The translations under genes and the position numbers were made by a program. From NCBI RefSeq assembly GCF_021869535.1, contig NW_026262734.1:77252339-77316338 (forward strand): a stretch of 64,000 bases of DNA, in the 5' to 3' direction. Shown here in pieces: positions 25,111-36,573 of the stretch; the stretch's first letter is position 1; every line of letters starts with the position of its first letter. The notes below the pieces were generated by a model that had not been told where the DNA came from, searched no databases, and was given only the letters and a program-made list of their open reading frames with translations. This DNA is from Mytilus californianus (lineage: Eukaryota > Mollusca > Bivalvia > Mytilida > Mytilidae).

Positions 25111-25202
25111 AAATTTCCAATGAAGTTTATTACACTAAAATTGTTGGCAAATTTCCAATGCATTTATTAACAATAAAGTTATTGGCAAATTTCCAATTTA
25201 CA

Positions 25203-25275
25203 TAATTTAAAAGCAGTGTAGATGAGATATTTAAATGAGTTTGAATTACCAACCTTACACTGCTTTTAAATAATG
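25203..25275. repeat. Short foldback (ataatttaaaagcagtgta arms)
   Basis: The arms 'ataatttaaaagcagtgta' and 'ttacactgcttttaaataat' pair around ~35 bp. It belongs to the same family as the foldbacks at 28386 and 28495. Confidence 0.7.
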
Positions 25276-25289
25276 TTCTTTACTCAATT

Positions 25290-26250
25290 ATTTGTCTATT
25301 AAAATGGAAACCCTTGTTTTTTAACCTTTTTTCCCCTTATTCCTTAAACATTAGAGCACACTAAAAAAATCCTTATTTTCGACCAATATTTTGCCCCTTA
25401 TTCATAAATGTTTGAGCAATTAACCCCAAAACTCAATTCCTACTTTCTCTTCGTGATAAAAAATAACTAACTTAAAATGTAAATTTTAAACAAAAAAAAA
25501 AAGGAAAAAAAAAAATTACCCCTTTTTTGACCCCCGCCCCCCTTCGGATTCATCACCCCCACCCCCCTTTCCCCCCAAACCAAGCTCAATAACAGCCTTG
25601 CCTTTGTGGTATGGTACCTTGTAATACAATTTTAGAGAGATCCATACACTTGAACACAAGTTATTGTCTAGAAACTAAAAAATGCTTATTTTAAACCCCT
25701 TTTTAGGCCCCTTATTACTAAACGTTTTGGGCAATTACCACAACACTCAATTCCAGCTTTCCCTTTGTAAAATGGAACCTTGTAGTAAAATTTCAGAAAG
25801 ATCCATACACTTACACACAAGTTATTGTCATGAAACTAGAAAAATGCTTGTTTTTTGCCCCCTTTTGGCCCCTTATTCCTAAAATTTTGAGGCAATTAAC
25901 CCCAAAATCAATCCCAGCATTGACCCTTTGTGATATGGAATCTTGTGGTACAATGTCAAAGAGATCCATATGCTAACACACAAGTTATGTCTGGAAGTGA
26001 CAAAAATGCTTATTTTCGGCCCCTTTTTGGCCCCTAATTCCTTAACTGTTGGTACCATAACCCCCAAAATCAATCCCCACCTTCCTATTGTGGTATTGAA
26101 CCTTATGGTAAAATTTCATAGAGATCCATTCACTTAAACTAAAGTTAGAGTGCGAAAACCATTGTGTATTCGGACGACGACGACGACGACAACGACGACG
26201 CCGCCAACGTCATACCAATATACGACCTCAAAATTTTTTTGCGGTCGTAT
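25290..26250 (+). repeat. Dispersed ~150-bp-unit repeat, forward copy
   Basis: Four imperfect units carry 'gagatccatacacttgaaca' and 'aaaaatgcttattttcggcc' type blocks. The block ends in a (gac)n-rich stretch and a small hairpin, tacgacc...ggtcgta, at 26220-26250. An inverted copy lies at 27958-28380. Its right end has been read into the exonuclease open frame as a Ser-rich tail. Confidence 0.75.
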
Positions 26251-26297
26251 AAAAAGCACAAATATGGATACATACATGAAAATGATAAATTTTGTAC

Positions 26298-26794
26298 ATA
26301 TAAATTAAAATCACACTTTGTTAAAATCAATTTGTTCAAAATGGCGGTATCATCAATTGCATTGTGTGCCTCATAAGTTTCTCCCAAAAGTTCATGAACA
26401 AGATTGGTTTGACTGTAAGATTTGAGACCAGGGTTGACTTGTTTAAATAAATCTAAGGAATCTACAAAACAGTGTACATAAGAACAAAATTCATTCCACA
26501 TCATATGGGATTTCAGACTGTTGTAAAGGACATGACAGTCAAACCTCTTAATATTATGACCAACAAGAATTGGCTTTTTTGAAAAAGTTGACAAATATAT
26601 AATAAAGTCATTCAAAGCTTGAAACTGGCTTTTGTGCATAACTATTTCCTTGTTGTAAAACATTTGGTTTCCTTCAACAGTTATTCCTGTAATTGCAGAT
26701 GCTTCAGGAGACATGGGTTTGTTAGGAATGACATAAGTGTTGAATTTCTTTACTTCTGAGCATGCAGCAATCTGGACAATATCTGATGTTCTGC
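26298..26794 (-). CDS. DEDDh 3'-5' exonuclease exon of transposase-exonuclease gene
   Basis: The exon starts after ttcctaattctaacag in phase 1. The peptide begins RTSDIVQIAACSE and carries HNIKRFDCHVL (motif II: His-Asn, then Phe-Asp) and EAHNAIDDT (motif III: His plus Asp of the DEDDh signature). These are features of RNase T/DNA pol III epsilon-type exonucleases that trim nucleic acid 3' ends with two metal ions. The first catalytic pair (Asp-x-Glu of motif I) normally sits just before RTSDI and is absent: it must lie in an upstream exon that I cannot find. I place the 3' end at TAT|GTACAA because it joins the last exon in phase 0. The frame stays open to 26145 through a repeat, so GTATGT at about 26276 is an alternative but breaks the phase. 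Domain identity is firm, activity doubtful. Confidence 0.75.
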
Positions 26795-26819
26795 CTGTTA
26801 GAATTAGGAATAACAAAGT

Positions 26820-27285
26820 TTTTAAGTGTACATTTGAATTAATAACATGTACATGTACAATAAAACAAGCATCTATATGTTCTTGATACTATAAAATGTT
26901 TACTGAACTAGTACAACAAAAGTATCCTGTATAATCTATGCTTTTTATATTCCTAATGTAAGGAATAGAATCTCAGAAAATCAAAATTCTTTTTTCACTC
27001 AACCAGTAAAACACAATATTTTTTTTGGAAAAACACACATATTTTGTTTTGCAATTTTCAGAATTAAAAAATAGATATAATATTTTTTTTTTTGGGAGGG
27101 TGGGGGGGGAAGTCCCAAGGCAATGGCCCTCTGTAATACAATGGTTGGTGCATTAACCTTCGACAAAGCAGGGTCAATTCTATCAGAATCATAACTTTTG
27201 GGCAAAAAACATTTTACAGGAAAATATGACAATTACAAATTGTTATGTTCTGTTTCCTAACTTTGAACATTATTTTGTCATGTCG
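26820..27285. other. Intronic, no missing exon found
   Basis: The minus strand here was scanned for motif I (Asp-x-Glu-Thr-Thr) of the exonuclease. None was seen. A 77-codon minus frame (26999-27232, with DRIDPALSKVNAPTIVLQRA) has reasonable composition but no matching splice pair. Confidence 0.4.
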
Positions 27286-27289
27286 TTTT

Positions 27290-27957
27290 TGTCGAGCCTG
27301 ACAAAGCTCGACATAGGGATAGTGATCCGGCGGCGGCGGCGGCATTAGCTAACTTCTTAAAAGCTTTATATTTGAGAGGCTAGAAGACCTGGATGCTTCA
27401 TACTTTGTATATAGATGCCTTATGTTACGAAGTTTCCGTCTGTCATATGTCCATTGTCCTTGACCTCATTTTCATGGTTCAGTAACTACTTGAAAAAAAA
27501 GTCAACTTTTTTTGTAATGTTAATTTCTTTCTTATTATGAGTAATAATGGATAGCTATATTTAGTATGTGCGTACCTTGCAAGATCCTCATGCCCATCAG
27601 ACAATTTTCATTTGACCTCAACCTCATTTCATGGATCGGTGAAGAAGGTTAAGTTTTCGTGGTCAAGACCATATATCAGATACTATAAGCAGTAGGTCTA
27701 CTATATTTGGTATATGGAATGATTGTAAGGTGTACATGTCCAACTGGTAGGTGTCATCTGACCTTGACCTCATTTTCATGGTTCAGTAGTCAAATTTAAG
27801 TTTTTGAGTTTTGGTCTTTTTTTCTAATACATGTACTATATGCAATAGGTCAACTATATTTGGTGTATGGAAATATTTTATGATGTACATGTCAGTCTCA
27901 TAGGTTTTATTTGACCTTGACCTCATTTTCATGATTCATTTCTCAGTGTTAAGTTTT
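27290..27957. repeat. Dispersed repeat with ~145-bp 'gaccttgacctcattttcat' units
   Basis: It starts with the hairpin tgtcgagcctgacaaagctcgaca and a (ggc)n run. Units follow with 'tgaccttgacctcattttcatggttc' and 'gtaggtctactatatttggtatatgga'. The same units recur at 29280-29700. Confidence 0.75.
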
Positions 27958-28380
27958 TATACGACTACAAAAACTTTTGCTGTCGTATATTGGTATGACG
28001 TTGTTGTCGTCGTCCGGCGTCGGCGTCGTCCGAAGACACATTGGTTTTCGCACTATAACTTTAGTTTATTATAAGTGAATGGATCTCTATGAAATTTTAC
28101 AATATGGTTAAATGCCACAAAAGGAAGGTTGGGATTGCTTTTGGGGGTTATGGTACCAACAGTTAAGGAATTAGGGGCCAAAAATAAGCATTTTCTAGTT
28201 TCCAGACAATAACTTGTGGAACGGTGTATGAATCTCTCTGAAATTATACCACAAGTTTCCATACCACAAAGGGATGGTTAGGATTTGCTTCGGGGGGTTA
28301 TGGCTCAAACCGTTTAGGAATTAGGGGCAAAAAAGGGGGAAAAACAAGGTTGTCCTGGTTAATGGACAAATACTTTAGTA
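27958..28380 (-). repeat. Inverted copy of the 25.3-26.25 kb repeat
   Basis: Hairpin 'tacgactacaaaaacttttgctgtcgta', a gtc-rich run, then 'gtgaatggatctctatgaaa' and 'aaaaataagcattttctagt' are the reverse complement of the repeat at 25290-26250. The two copies flank the exonuclease exon head to head. Confidence 0.75.
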
Positions 28381-28385
28381 CAAAA

Positions 28386-28463
28386 CATAATTTAAAGCAG
28401 TGTAAGGGAGATAAATCAAATACATCATTTGAATTACCTCCCTTACACTGCTTTTAAATTATG
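28386..28463. repeat. Foldback, 'aagcagtgtaagggag' arms
   Basis: The arms cataatttaaagcagtgtaa and ttacactgcttttaaattatg are near perfect, with an inner loop of about 20 bp. A second member is at 28495-28568 and a third at 25203-25275. Confidence 0.85.
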
Positions 28464-28494
28464 TATAAAGTACTGGTTAATGAACAATTAAGAC

Positions 28495-28568
28495 AATTTA
28501 AAACAGTGTAAGGGAGGTAATCCGAATACAACGTTTTGATTACTTCCCTTACACTGCTTTTAAATTAT
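28495..28568. repeat. Foldback, second copy of the same family
   Basis: The arms aatttaaaacagtgtaaggg and cccttacactgcttttaaatt flank a ~25-bp loop, 31 bp from the first copy. Confidence 0.85.
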
Positions 28569-28979
28569 GTTTAAAGAAATGCATATTTATAAAGGAAGAC
28601 CAGTAAAAATATCTGCAAATGTAACATCTTTTTTTTTTTACAAAAAAAAAAATATGAAAGATTTAACACCATATTTTAAATTCTATTATAAAATAGATTA
28701 AGTTAGCACTATGGTAAATTTAAATGGGTAATTATGGTTGCAAACTCCATTGGAAATTTAATTTGAATTGAGATTATGACCATATCTTGATGGAAAGAAT
28801 TTTTGGGGGGAAAAAAGGGTGGGGGGGTCAATTTTTTCTTATTTCAGATTTTAGAAATAAAAAAGAATTATTCTTCAAATATTTTTTTTTTTTTTTCAAA
28901 TTTCAAATATTGAAAAATTTCAAGAAATAATCTTAAATTGCACAGTATGGCGCATTAGATTTGTAAAATCTTTGACCAC

Positions 28980-29275
28980 ATTTATTTATTTGTTATGCCG
29001 AATCTGACCGTGTATTTAGATATTTAATTTTGGGTTCAGTTTTCAAATTAGTCTACATTAAGGTCCATAGGGTCCAAAATTAAACTTAGTTTGATTTTAA
29101 CAAAAATTGAATATATGGGGTTCTTTGATATGCTGAATCTAACCATGTATTTAGATTTTTTATTTGTGGGCCCCGCTATCAAAATGGTTTATATTGAGGT
29201 CCATACTTGATCCAACTGTTCAGGGTTCGACCTCTGCGGTCGTATCAAGCTGCGCCCTGCGGAGCATTTTATTGT
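28980..29275 (+). repeat. Dispersed repeat ending gcgccctgcggagcattttatt
   Basis: Two imperfect ~140-bp units carry 'gccgaatctgaccgtgtatttaga' type sequence. The right end has gttcagggttcgacctctgc and is shared with the fragment at 23976-24065. Confidence 0.7.
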
Positions 29276-29705
29276 GTTTTGGTCTGTTTTTTTCAACTAT
29301 AACCAATAGATCAACTATATTTGATGTATGGAAGGATTGTAAGGTGTATATGTCTGTCTGGCAAGTATCATCTGACCTTGACCTCATTTTCATGGTTCAT
29401 TGGTTAATGTTTAGTTTGCATGGTTAAGTTTGTTTCTTGGATACCATAAGTAATAGGTCAACTATATTTAATGCATAAATTGATTGTAAGGTGTACATGT
29501 CTGTCTGGCAAGGTTCATCTGACCTTGACCTCATTTTCATGGTTCATTGGTCAATATTAAGTTTTCTTGGTTAAGACTGTTTCTTAGAAACTATAAGCAA
29601 TAGGTCAACTATGTTTGGTTTATTGAATGATTGTAAGGTGTACATGTATTTCTCGTTTGGTTATATGAGCTTGACCTCATTTTCTTGGATCATGTTAAGT
29701 TTACG
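29276..29705. repeat. Second block of 'gaccttgacctcattttcat' units
   Basis: Three units match those at 27400-27957 in the same orientation. The block 27290-29705 fills nearly all of the space where the missing middle exons of the transposase-exonuclease gene should lie. Confidence 0.75.
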
Positions 29706-29908
29706 TAGTTGTAGAAAAGCTTTCTATTTAGGTCTTTTAGGACTATCAACATAATATCAATGGTTAGTAAAGAAGGCGACATTTCAGCGTGTGCACTCTT
29801 GTTATACTAACAGATGTAAACAATAACTTGTTTACTGTCATACTGATAGCTCTTGTTTTCAATTATGGCAGAATATGCATTATTTTATTAAAATACTTTT
29901 TAGGTTAC

Positions 29909-30013
29909 CAGACAGACTATTGTATGATCTCCCAGATCCTTTCTTCTGCCAACATGTGTCAGTGGAAACACTAATCCCATTATCTAACATATTCTCTTCA
30001 AGATCAGCATCTC
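29909..30013 (-). CDS. Mutator-like transposase domain, exon 3 seen
   Basis: This 105-nt exon starts after an AAG acceptor and ends at a GTAACC donor. It encodes a peptide with ISVSTDTCWQKKGSGRSYNS and ending NSLSG. In Mutator-like transposase domains of invertebrate proteins the segment 'V...D..WQ.RG.GRSYNSLSGHG' marks the beginning of the RNase H-like catalytic region, which supplies acidic residues for DNA cleavage. Start and end are both phase 1, and the join to exon 31216-31419 is in frame. The expected continuation (HGS and the metal-binding remainder) is not found downstream, where repeats occupy 27.3-29.7 kb. Confidence 0.8.
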
Positions 30014-31020
30014 CTTCATAATAAAAAGTCGGAAATTTTTTTTACACAAAAGTGCATTTTATAAGTACAATGAAGTAGAAGCATAACTTTATTGGCATAT
30101 ATAAATGTACAATTCGTTTTAACTAAATATATACAAATGGATTTGTCGAGCCTGCGATTTCTACCAAACTTGAAATCCTACTTCTGCAAAAAATCTTCTG
30201 GCTGGAACAAAATTCAACCTTGATTTGTTACTGGTCAAGAGGTAAAACTACATGTATATATCAAATATCAAAAGGATTTAGGGGTCACCATGGGCCCAGA
30301 CATCCATTTTGAGGGCAAAATTTTGTTAATTATATAGGGAATCACTGAAGCATGACTAGAGCAGGCCCCCTCTTATGAACATTTCTGGATCCTCAACTAA
30401 TACCTGCAGTATCTATTTTTTAATCATGACGAAAGTGCAGAAAACTATTATTTTTTGAATTTTTCTAATTCAAATAACACCTGCAAAAAAAATATCCAAC
30501 CATATCAAAATCAAAACTTGACATATGTAACTTGTCATGGTATAACTATTTACCAAATATTGTATCAAAAAAAGTGTGAAAAGACTAATTTGCTGGACTG
30601 ACAGATTGACAGACAGAAGGAGTGAGAACATAAATTTAAGTCCCCTTCAGTTTTTCTGGTTAATCATGTTAATAATTATCATATATTAAAACTTTCTGTA
30701 TTTCAGGATGTACAATGTATTGGAGATTTTTGAAGTGATAGTTTTTGGCCTTTTATAGCATGCTGTTTGGTCACGGTGTGAGCCAAGTCTCTGTGTTGAA
30801 AACCATACTGTGACCTATAATGTTTAACTTTTACAAATTATGACTTCGATGGAGAGTTGTCTCATATAGGCACTCATACCACATCTTATATCTATTGATG
30901 TTATATAGTTACAAAACATAGTCATTTAGTGTAACAATTTGCTTTAAGTCTTTCAACATTAACTCAATCATTATTATCATTATTATTGAAGTAGACAAGA
31001 GTCTTGGAATTGCAATCTTT
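30014..31020. other. Intron; includes dispersed repeat fragment near 30755-30900
   Basis: 'ggccttttatagcatgctgt' to 'ggagagttgtctcatatagg' (30755-30900) is a mussel repeat also present at 56995-57130 and 58330-58500. Nothing else is seen. Confidence 0.55.
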
Positions 31021-31029
31021 ACCTATATA

Positions 31030-31190
31030 CACATAAAATTCAGAATGGAAATAGGGAATGTGTCAAAGAGACAACAACCCGACCAATGAGCAAACAACAG
31101 CCGAAGGCCACCAATGGGTCCTCAATAAAGCGAGAAACTTTTGCACCCGGAGGCGTGCTTCAGCTGGCCCCTCAATAAAAATATATACTA
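31030..31190. repeat. Dispersed mussel repeat 'gtgtcaaagagacaacaaccc'
   Basis: It reads 'gaatggaaatagggaatgtg' through 'ggcccctcaataaaa'. A longer inverted copy is at 39110-39430, and a fragment at 3155-3265. It lies beside the donor of the exon at 31216. Confidence 0.8.
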
Positions 31191-31215
31191 GTTAATATGT
31201 ATTAGTTAACCAAAC

Positions 31216-31419
31216 CTGCAGCACTGGGTTCACCAATAACTAATGATTCAATTGCCTCTTCCAACAAAAAATTGTTTTCTGATGTTTTTGCATTTTGTTC
31301 TATTATGTGTCCAATTTCATTCTCCCTTCTTTTCAAACTTTTATGGTCAATGCAGTGAACGTTTATGGTAGAAAGCAAGTTATTCAGTTGTGTTTCGCCG
31401 ATTCCTGAATGAATCATGC
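31216..31419 (-). CDS. Mutator-like transposase domain, exon 2 seen
   Basis: This 204-nt exon, phase 1 at both ends, encodes a peptide starting MIHSGIGETQLNNLLSTINV and containing KSLKRRENEIGHIIE. The motif 'NTK.AAG.(M/I)HSGIG' followed by 'HKSLK.RE.E(V/I)G' is characteristic of the N-terminal half of Mutator-like transposase domains in metazoan proteins. Acceptor atctgtag and donor GCAG|GTTTGG are usable. Joining it to the preceding exon restores KLAAG-MIHSGIG exactly across the intron, which strongly supports the gene model. The conserved reading frame without stops suggests recent or present function. Confidence 0.85.
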
Positions 31420-31429
31420 CTACAGATGA

Positions 31430-32085
31430 AATTTTTTTTTTTTACAAAAAGAGGAAGAACATGCAACAGTATGATAAAAAGCCATAATTTAGCTCCTGGA
31501 ATTTAAGAAAAGAAAAATTACTTGTCATTCAAAAACTATTCTAATTAAAATATAGATTAATTAACAGAATACTAGTAACATAAAGCTATGGTCGTTAAGT
31601 TCTAATAAGTCATGGTGGTGTCACTGTCATGTCATAAACATGTTGAAATTGATAAATACATGTACATGCATCATTGTACATGTATATGTATTTGTCATTA
31701 AAAAATTACTGTTTTACACATAATTTCAGGCAAACTACATTTGAATAACAACCTAAACCTAATTGTGAAAAATGTTTTACACACATAGTAAGATCTGTGA
31801 AAATTCATCTTGTACAGAAATGTTCAGTTACAAAATAACTTTAAAATGGTAAAACATTTGCTCCTTTTTCTATTTTTATGACACTTAGATCTCAAAATGA
31901 AGTTTGAAGCCTAGGCCTGATGCATTAAGAATGTACATGATGTAGGACACAATTGACAAATAGACACATATTAGTATTTGTCAGAATAATATATAAATTT
32001 TAACACATCAAGATTTTTTATTTTCAAAATCAGATAAATGTACGTACAATGTACAAATACAATATATTTTTTTTTATCTGAACTG
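31430..32085. other. Intron, AT-rich
   Basis: I see nothing beyond acatgtacatgta-type simple motifs. Confidence 0.5.
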
Positions 32086-32090
32086 TCTAT

Positions 32091-32238
32091 TAAGTCACAG
32101 GCACTAGACTTTCTGTCAGTAAAAACAAAATAAGGGCAATGGGAAGAAAATAGTGTCCATATATCTGTATGGACACTATTTTCTTCCTATTGCCCATATT
32201 TTATTACTGTTAGAAGAATGTCTTAGTGCCTGTGATTA
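32091..32238. repeat. Near-perfect foldback in transposase-gene intron
   Basis: The arms 'taagtcacaggcactagact' to 'aagaaaatagtgtccata' and their complements pair over ~65 bp with few mismatches around a ~10-bp centre (32160-32172). It is MITE-like. Confidence 0.85.
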
Positions 32239-32305
32239 AAAGTGTGTATGCATAAATTTTGTTCATGTACATGTATATTATTTTATATAAATATTTTATT
32301 CTTAC

Positions 32306-32753
32306 CAGCTGCAAGTTTCGTGTTGACATTAAATATTCTAACACCAGTTTTTTTACTGTCAGGGGGTCGATGAGTCTTTCCAAGTTTCAACTTGTTGATG
32401 GTGCCACACTGCGTACATTGAATGTACATCATTCCAGAAACACCCATTGGTCTCACCCCTAATGCATTTGACAAGTGCATCTTTTCACAACAAGTTTCAC
32501 AATGTTCTAATTGTTCAACTACATAATCAAGTTCAATTTTGAATCTGCAATGACTTAGGCTGACCAAATCATAAGGAAGTGAATATAGGGAAAAATTGTT
32601 GGGGTCATTTGCCACCAAAGTCTCAACATGATCATGTGTAGGTGTGTCTGTAAAAGCAGGGTTGGCATATGCATGCTCTTGTATTAACTCTTTTACCTCA
32701 GGTTCATAACTTCTAATTTTAATTTGACGTCTTGCATTTTTAACTTGGCAAAT
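32306..32753 (-). CDS. Mutator-like transposase domain, exon 1 seen (zinc-binding part)
   Basis: This 448-nt open block ends at a strong GTAAGA donor in phase 1. The peptide includes CETCCEKMHLSNALGVRPMG, then MMYIQCTQCGTINKLKLGKTH and RIFNVNTKLAAG. The two Cys-x-x-Cys pairs suggest a zinc ribbon. 'G.....G.....C..CG' followed by 'FNVNTKLAAG' is the start of Mutator-like transposase domains. The upstream acceptor (catcaggttgacag) gives a phase 0 start at 32753, but a frame shift choice there is possible: another open frame (YDLRNYKGKFSKIHQ) runs into it. No initiator Met of the full gene is placed; the first exon lies further upstream or is lost. Confidence 0.75.
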
Positions 32754-33640
32754 CTGTCAACCTGATGTATTTTTGAAAATTTTCCTTTGTAGTTTCTTAA
32801 ATCATATATATACGGACCCATTCTCAAAGCGAAATAAAAAGAAGTAATTAAGACATTTCTTTCAGCAGACGATTAAAAATTGTTGATGATTGTCGCTAAA
32901 GTGGTTTTACGAAGACATTTTTCTTGGCCAATTTTGCATTCACTTACCTTAAATATGTTGATTTGTTGGACGGGGGCTGTTTGCGGATAAGAAAGTAGCT
33001 TAAAAGTATACCCAACAGAGGATCACATTTTAATTTAGTAGATTCCCTAGCGGGTATTTGTAAAAAGCAGCTTTCTTTTCAATAAAATTTTCACCACCAT
33101 TGTTTTCATCGCAACCGGAAGCATCGCCACTCACTTTCAAGACTGATAACTCTGTTAGAATCGAAAATATAAATAACGATAATATTTTTTTAGTGACAAA
33201 AATACAATAATTTAACATTTTTAATCAATCAAAAAATAAAAAAAAATAATAGTGAATTTACGACACAAACTTGTAATTTTTTGTGTGCATGGTAATTCAT
33301 GCGTGAAATTATGCGCAGTCGAATAGTCCCGATCCCCCTTAAGCTTTTTATATAGTTAAAATATTTGTCTTGAATGTATAGAGTAAGTCATTATTCTTGA
33401 AAATAGTGAAATTCAGTCAGTTGTTCGGACCTCTTCAAAAATAAAAATAAGAAAATTAGATTTTTTTGTTGTTTATCTTATTATACAAAATTACTATCAA
33501 TATTTTTGAAACAATTTTTTATATCTGGACTTACAAAATATTATCTGAATGATCAATATTGGTATACAACCTTAATATTTAGATTAGATTATTTAAAAAA
33601 AGATCCCAATTTAAGTATTTGTCTTTTTCCTTTTTAGCTC
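32754..33640. other. Upstream region of transposase-exonuclease gene; first exon not found
   Basis: A minus-strand block at 33030-33150 (acceptor ttttcgattctaacag, then LSVLKVSGDASGCDENNGGE, stop) has coding-like composition but ends in a stop. It could be a last exon of another gene. The rest is AT-rich. Confidence 0.3.
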
Positions 33641-33644
33641 ACCT

Positions 33645-34990
33645 GACCCAATGGGTTAAGTCAGCTTTTCTCATCACTTGGCTCCGTCGTCCGTCGTCTG
33701 TCATCCGTCGTCCGTTAACTTTTACAAAAATCTTCTCCTCTGAAACTACTTTGCCAAATTTAACAAAACTTGGCCACAACCATCATTGGGGTATATAGTT
33801 TAAAAAATGAGTCCGATGACCTCCGCCTGCCAACCAAGATGGCCAACATGGCTAAACATAGAACATAGGGGTAAAATGCAAGTTTTGTCTATTATTTTGA
33901 AAACCGTTTTGAATAGAGAATATCTTACATTAGCAAAAATGTTCAGAATGTTGAGCTTTACCAATTGTCTAGATACGTCAAAACTGTCAGACAACTTCTT
34001 ATAGGAGTTATTGCCCTTAAATTACACATTTTATCATTTTTTTCATTTTTGCATACTATCTTGAAAATAATAATAGATAAAAAGAAACTTTAAAATGCAA
34101 GAATGATCAGCAAGACAAGTTCTAGAAATAAGTCAACATGGTCAAAATCGTCAGTCGACTCCTTATTAGAGTTCCTGTCCTTTGATGACGATTTTTACCA
34201 ATTGGTTGCGTTTTTGCCTTATACATGTATCTTCAAAATTTTCATAGATAGATAGAAACTTAATTTAGCAATAATGATCAGCAAGAGAAGATCTACAATT
34301 AAGACTCAATGGAGGAAATAGTCTGACAACTCCTTAATGGTGTTATTGCCCTTTAATGACGAGTTTCTATTGTCTGTTAACTTTTAAAAAAATCTTCTCT
34401 GACACTATTGGATCAGATTTAACCAAACTTGGCCACAATCATCATTGGGGTATCTAGTTTTAAAAAAATGTGTCCGGTGACCCGGCCTGCCTACCAAGAT
34501 GGTGGACATGGCTAAAAATAGAACACAGGGTAAAATGCAAGTTATGTCTATTATTTTGACCGTTATGAATAGAAAAAATCTTACAGGAGCAAAAATGTTC
34601 AGAATGTTGAACTTTACCAATTGTCTATATACGTCAAAACTTTCAGACAACTTCTTATAGGAGTCATTGCCCTTAAATGACAAATTTTACCATTTATTTC
34701 ATTATTGCCTATCATCTTGAAAACCACAATAGATAAACATGATAAAGAGAAACTTTAAATTGCAAGAATGATCAGCAAGACAAATAACTGAGGATGTTTT
34801 TACCCTGTTTTGTGTTTTGAGCAAAATTTAAAAAGATAGAGAGAAAATAAACAAAATAAATGATCAGCAAGACAAGATCATCAAAACATTTTCTTGTCAT
34901 GAATTCTATTCTCGTCTACAATGTTGGAGAGTGTCCATTATTGAATATGCACATAGACCAAGGTGAGCGACACAGGCTCTTTAGAGCCTC
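33645..34990. repeat. Duplicated dispersed repeat (agctcacctgacccaatggg type)
   Basis: Two ~640-bp copies (about 33715-34370 and 34375-34985) share 'aacttttacaaaaatcttct', 'aacttggccacaaccatcat' and 'tcagacaacttcttatagga'. The block ends 'aaggtgagcgacacaggctc'. A third copy lies at 46370-47055. I recognise it as a common bivalve repeat. The open frames inside are spurious. Confidence 0.8.
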
Positions 34991-35369
34991 TAGTTTCAAT
35001 AGTTGTGTCTGTCTTTCTCGAACTTGACTTCTGTTGTTTGTAAGCAACACTGGTATCTTTTTTATTCATGTTATTTTCCAATTGATATATTTTTTTCATA
35101 AAAGTACAGTTTTAATATTAATAATTTTACAAAACTGTTTGTTTGCATTGTGCTCATATATTCTAGATCATAATGTAGCGTTAAGTAAATTGAACAACTA
35201 ATTATATAATTAAATACCCACAGACAAAGAATTACACTTTATTTTTATGTCATTTTATAGATATAAGAGTAGCGAAATTTCCGATGAGCTGTATAAATGA
35301 GAGAAAAAAATGTGTGTTTCACAAATTGTCATCGTTGTACGATAAACAAAAATATGATAAAAGTCCAAT

Positions 35370-35830
35370 AACTCTCAACTAGTAAAGGAATTAGTTTTAA
35401 ATGGTCATTTTGATCGAAACATCATCTGAAAAGTCTGAACAATTATTTATCTAGTCATGTTCAGTCTTTCGATCAATTTTCAGACTGATCCACTGTAAAT
35501 CAGTACTGTTTAGACAATTCGATAGCAGTTAATGCAGTACTGTTCAGTATCTTTTTAGACAATCCAGAATGTCGTTGACGTGTACAGGTAAATTAAAACT
35601 ACAGAACAGTCTTAACATAGACATAACAGATCTTTATTGACTGCAAGCGAATTGTCTGAACAGCACTGGATTTATCGCAGTGGATAAGTAAAAAAATTGA
35701 CTGAAAGCCTAAAAATGACTAGATTTTTTATTGTTAAGTCCAAAGAAAGAGCTGTTCAGATGAAAATAACCATTTTATCAAAATTGGTTACTAGTTCCAC
35801 CAATAGTGGACAAAACAAAAAGACGGTATA
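35370..35830. repeat. Imperfect foldback, ~150-bp arms
   Basis: 'tctagtcatgttcagtcttt' (35452) and 'tccactgtaaatcagtactg' (35489) recur inverted at 35640-35735 ('cagcactggatttatcgcag' and 'ggctttcagtcaattttt' on the minus strand). The arms are diverged. Confidence 0.6.
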
Positions 35831-36180
35831 ATATGGTCAACTACACATGATGGCAAACGATGATAACAAGTATGAGAGCTTACAGTGAAATGGTCTCAGA
35901 GAAGTTGCGTTCACAAGGTGTTATTGTCAATATCCAACAAAAAATAGTTGAACTCCCATAACTCCAGTAAAAATGGGAAGATAAAATGAATGTATAACAT
36001 GGTCAACAACACATAATGGCAAACGCTCCTACCAAGTATGAGCAAATTCTGTATAACAGTTCTATAGAAGTTGCGTTCACAAGGTGTTATTGTCTCAATA
36101 CAAAATAAAATATGGACAAAGTCCAATGACTCCCATACAAATCGACGAAATAAAATAGTGGTACAATATAGTCAACCAAA
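35810..36180. repeat. Tandem ~190-bp units ('aatatggtcaactacacatga')
   Basis: Two units; the same unit is repeated about four times at 39440-40140. The 36.2-39.4 kb block seems to have split one array. Confidence 0.65.
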
Positions 36181-36573
36181 CGTGTAAGAAAAAAAGAGAA
36201 AAAAAGTATGGCAAACAATCATACTTACATGCAGACTTCTTACACGTTCAGGTATTTCACATCCAATTTTTTATGGAAATATTCTTTATAAAGCACAAAA
36301 TGTCAGTATTCACTTCTGAAGCTAACAAAACCTTTAAATAGACTTATTAAGAAGGGATATAGTTACGATACTGTTGTCAGGTCATTAAAGATTGCATATT
36401 TTGGCGTTAATATTGATTCACTTATAGGGTCTTTGCATCGGCACTAAACACATTTATTTAAAAACCAGTTGTTGGCATGACACGGGTTATGTTCTTCTCA
36501 TATATGTTATGATGGTATGATACTAAACCCCTAACGGGAAGGATTGTGCCTGATATTCATATGATGAAGACAT

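Noticed and set aside
33800-34683. Frames on both strands with SFDVSRQLVKLNILNI-like peptides
   Set aside because: They recur in each copy of a dispersed repeat (also at 46460-46690) and carry stops in other copies.
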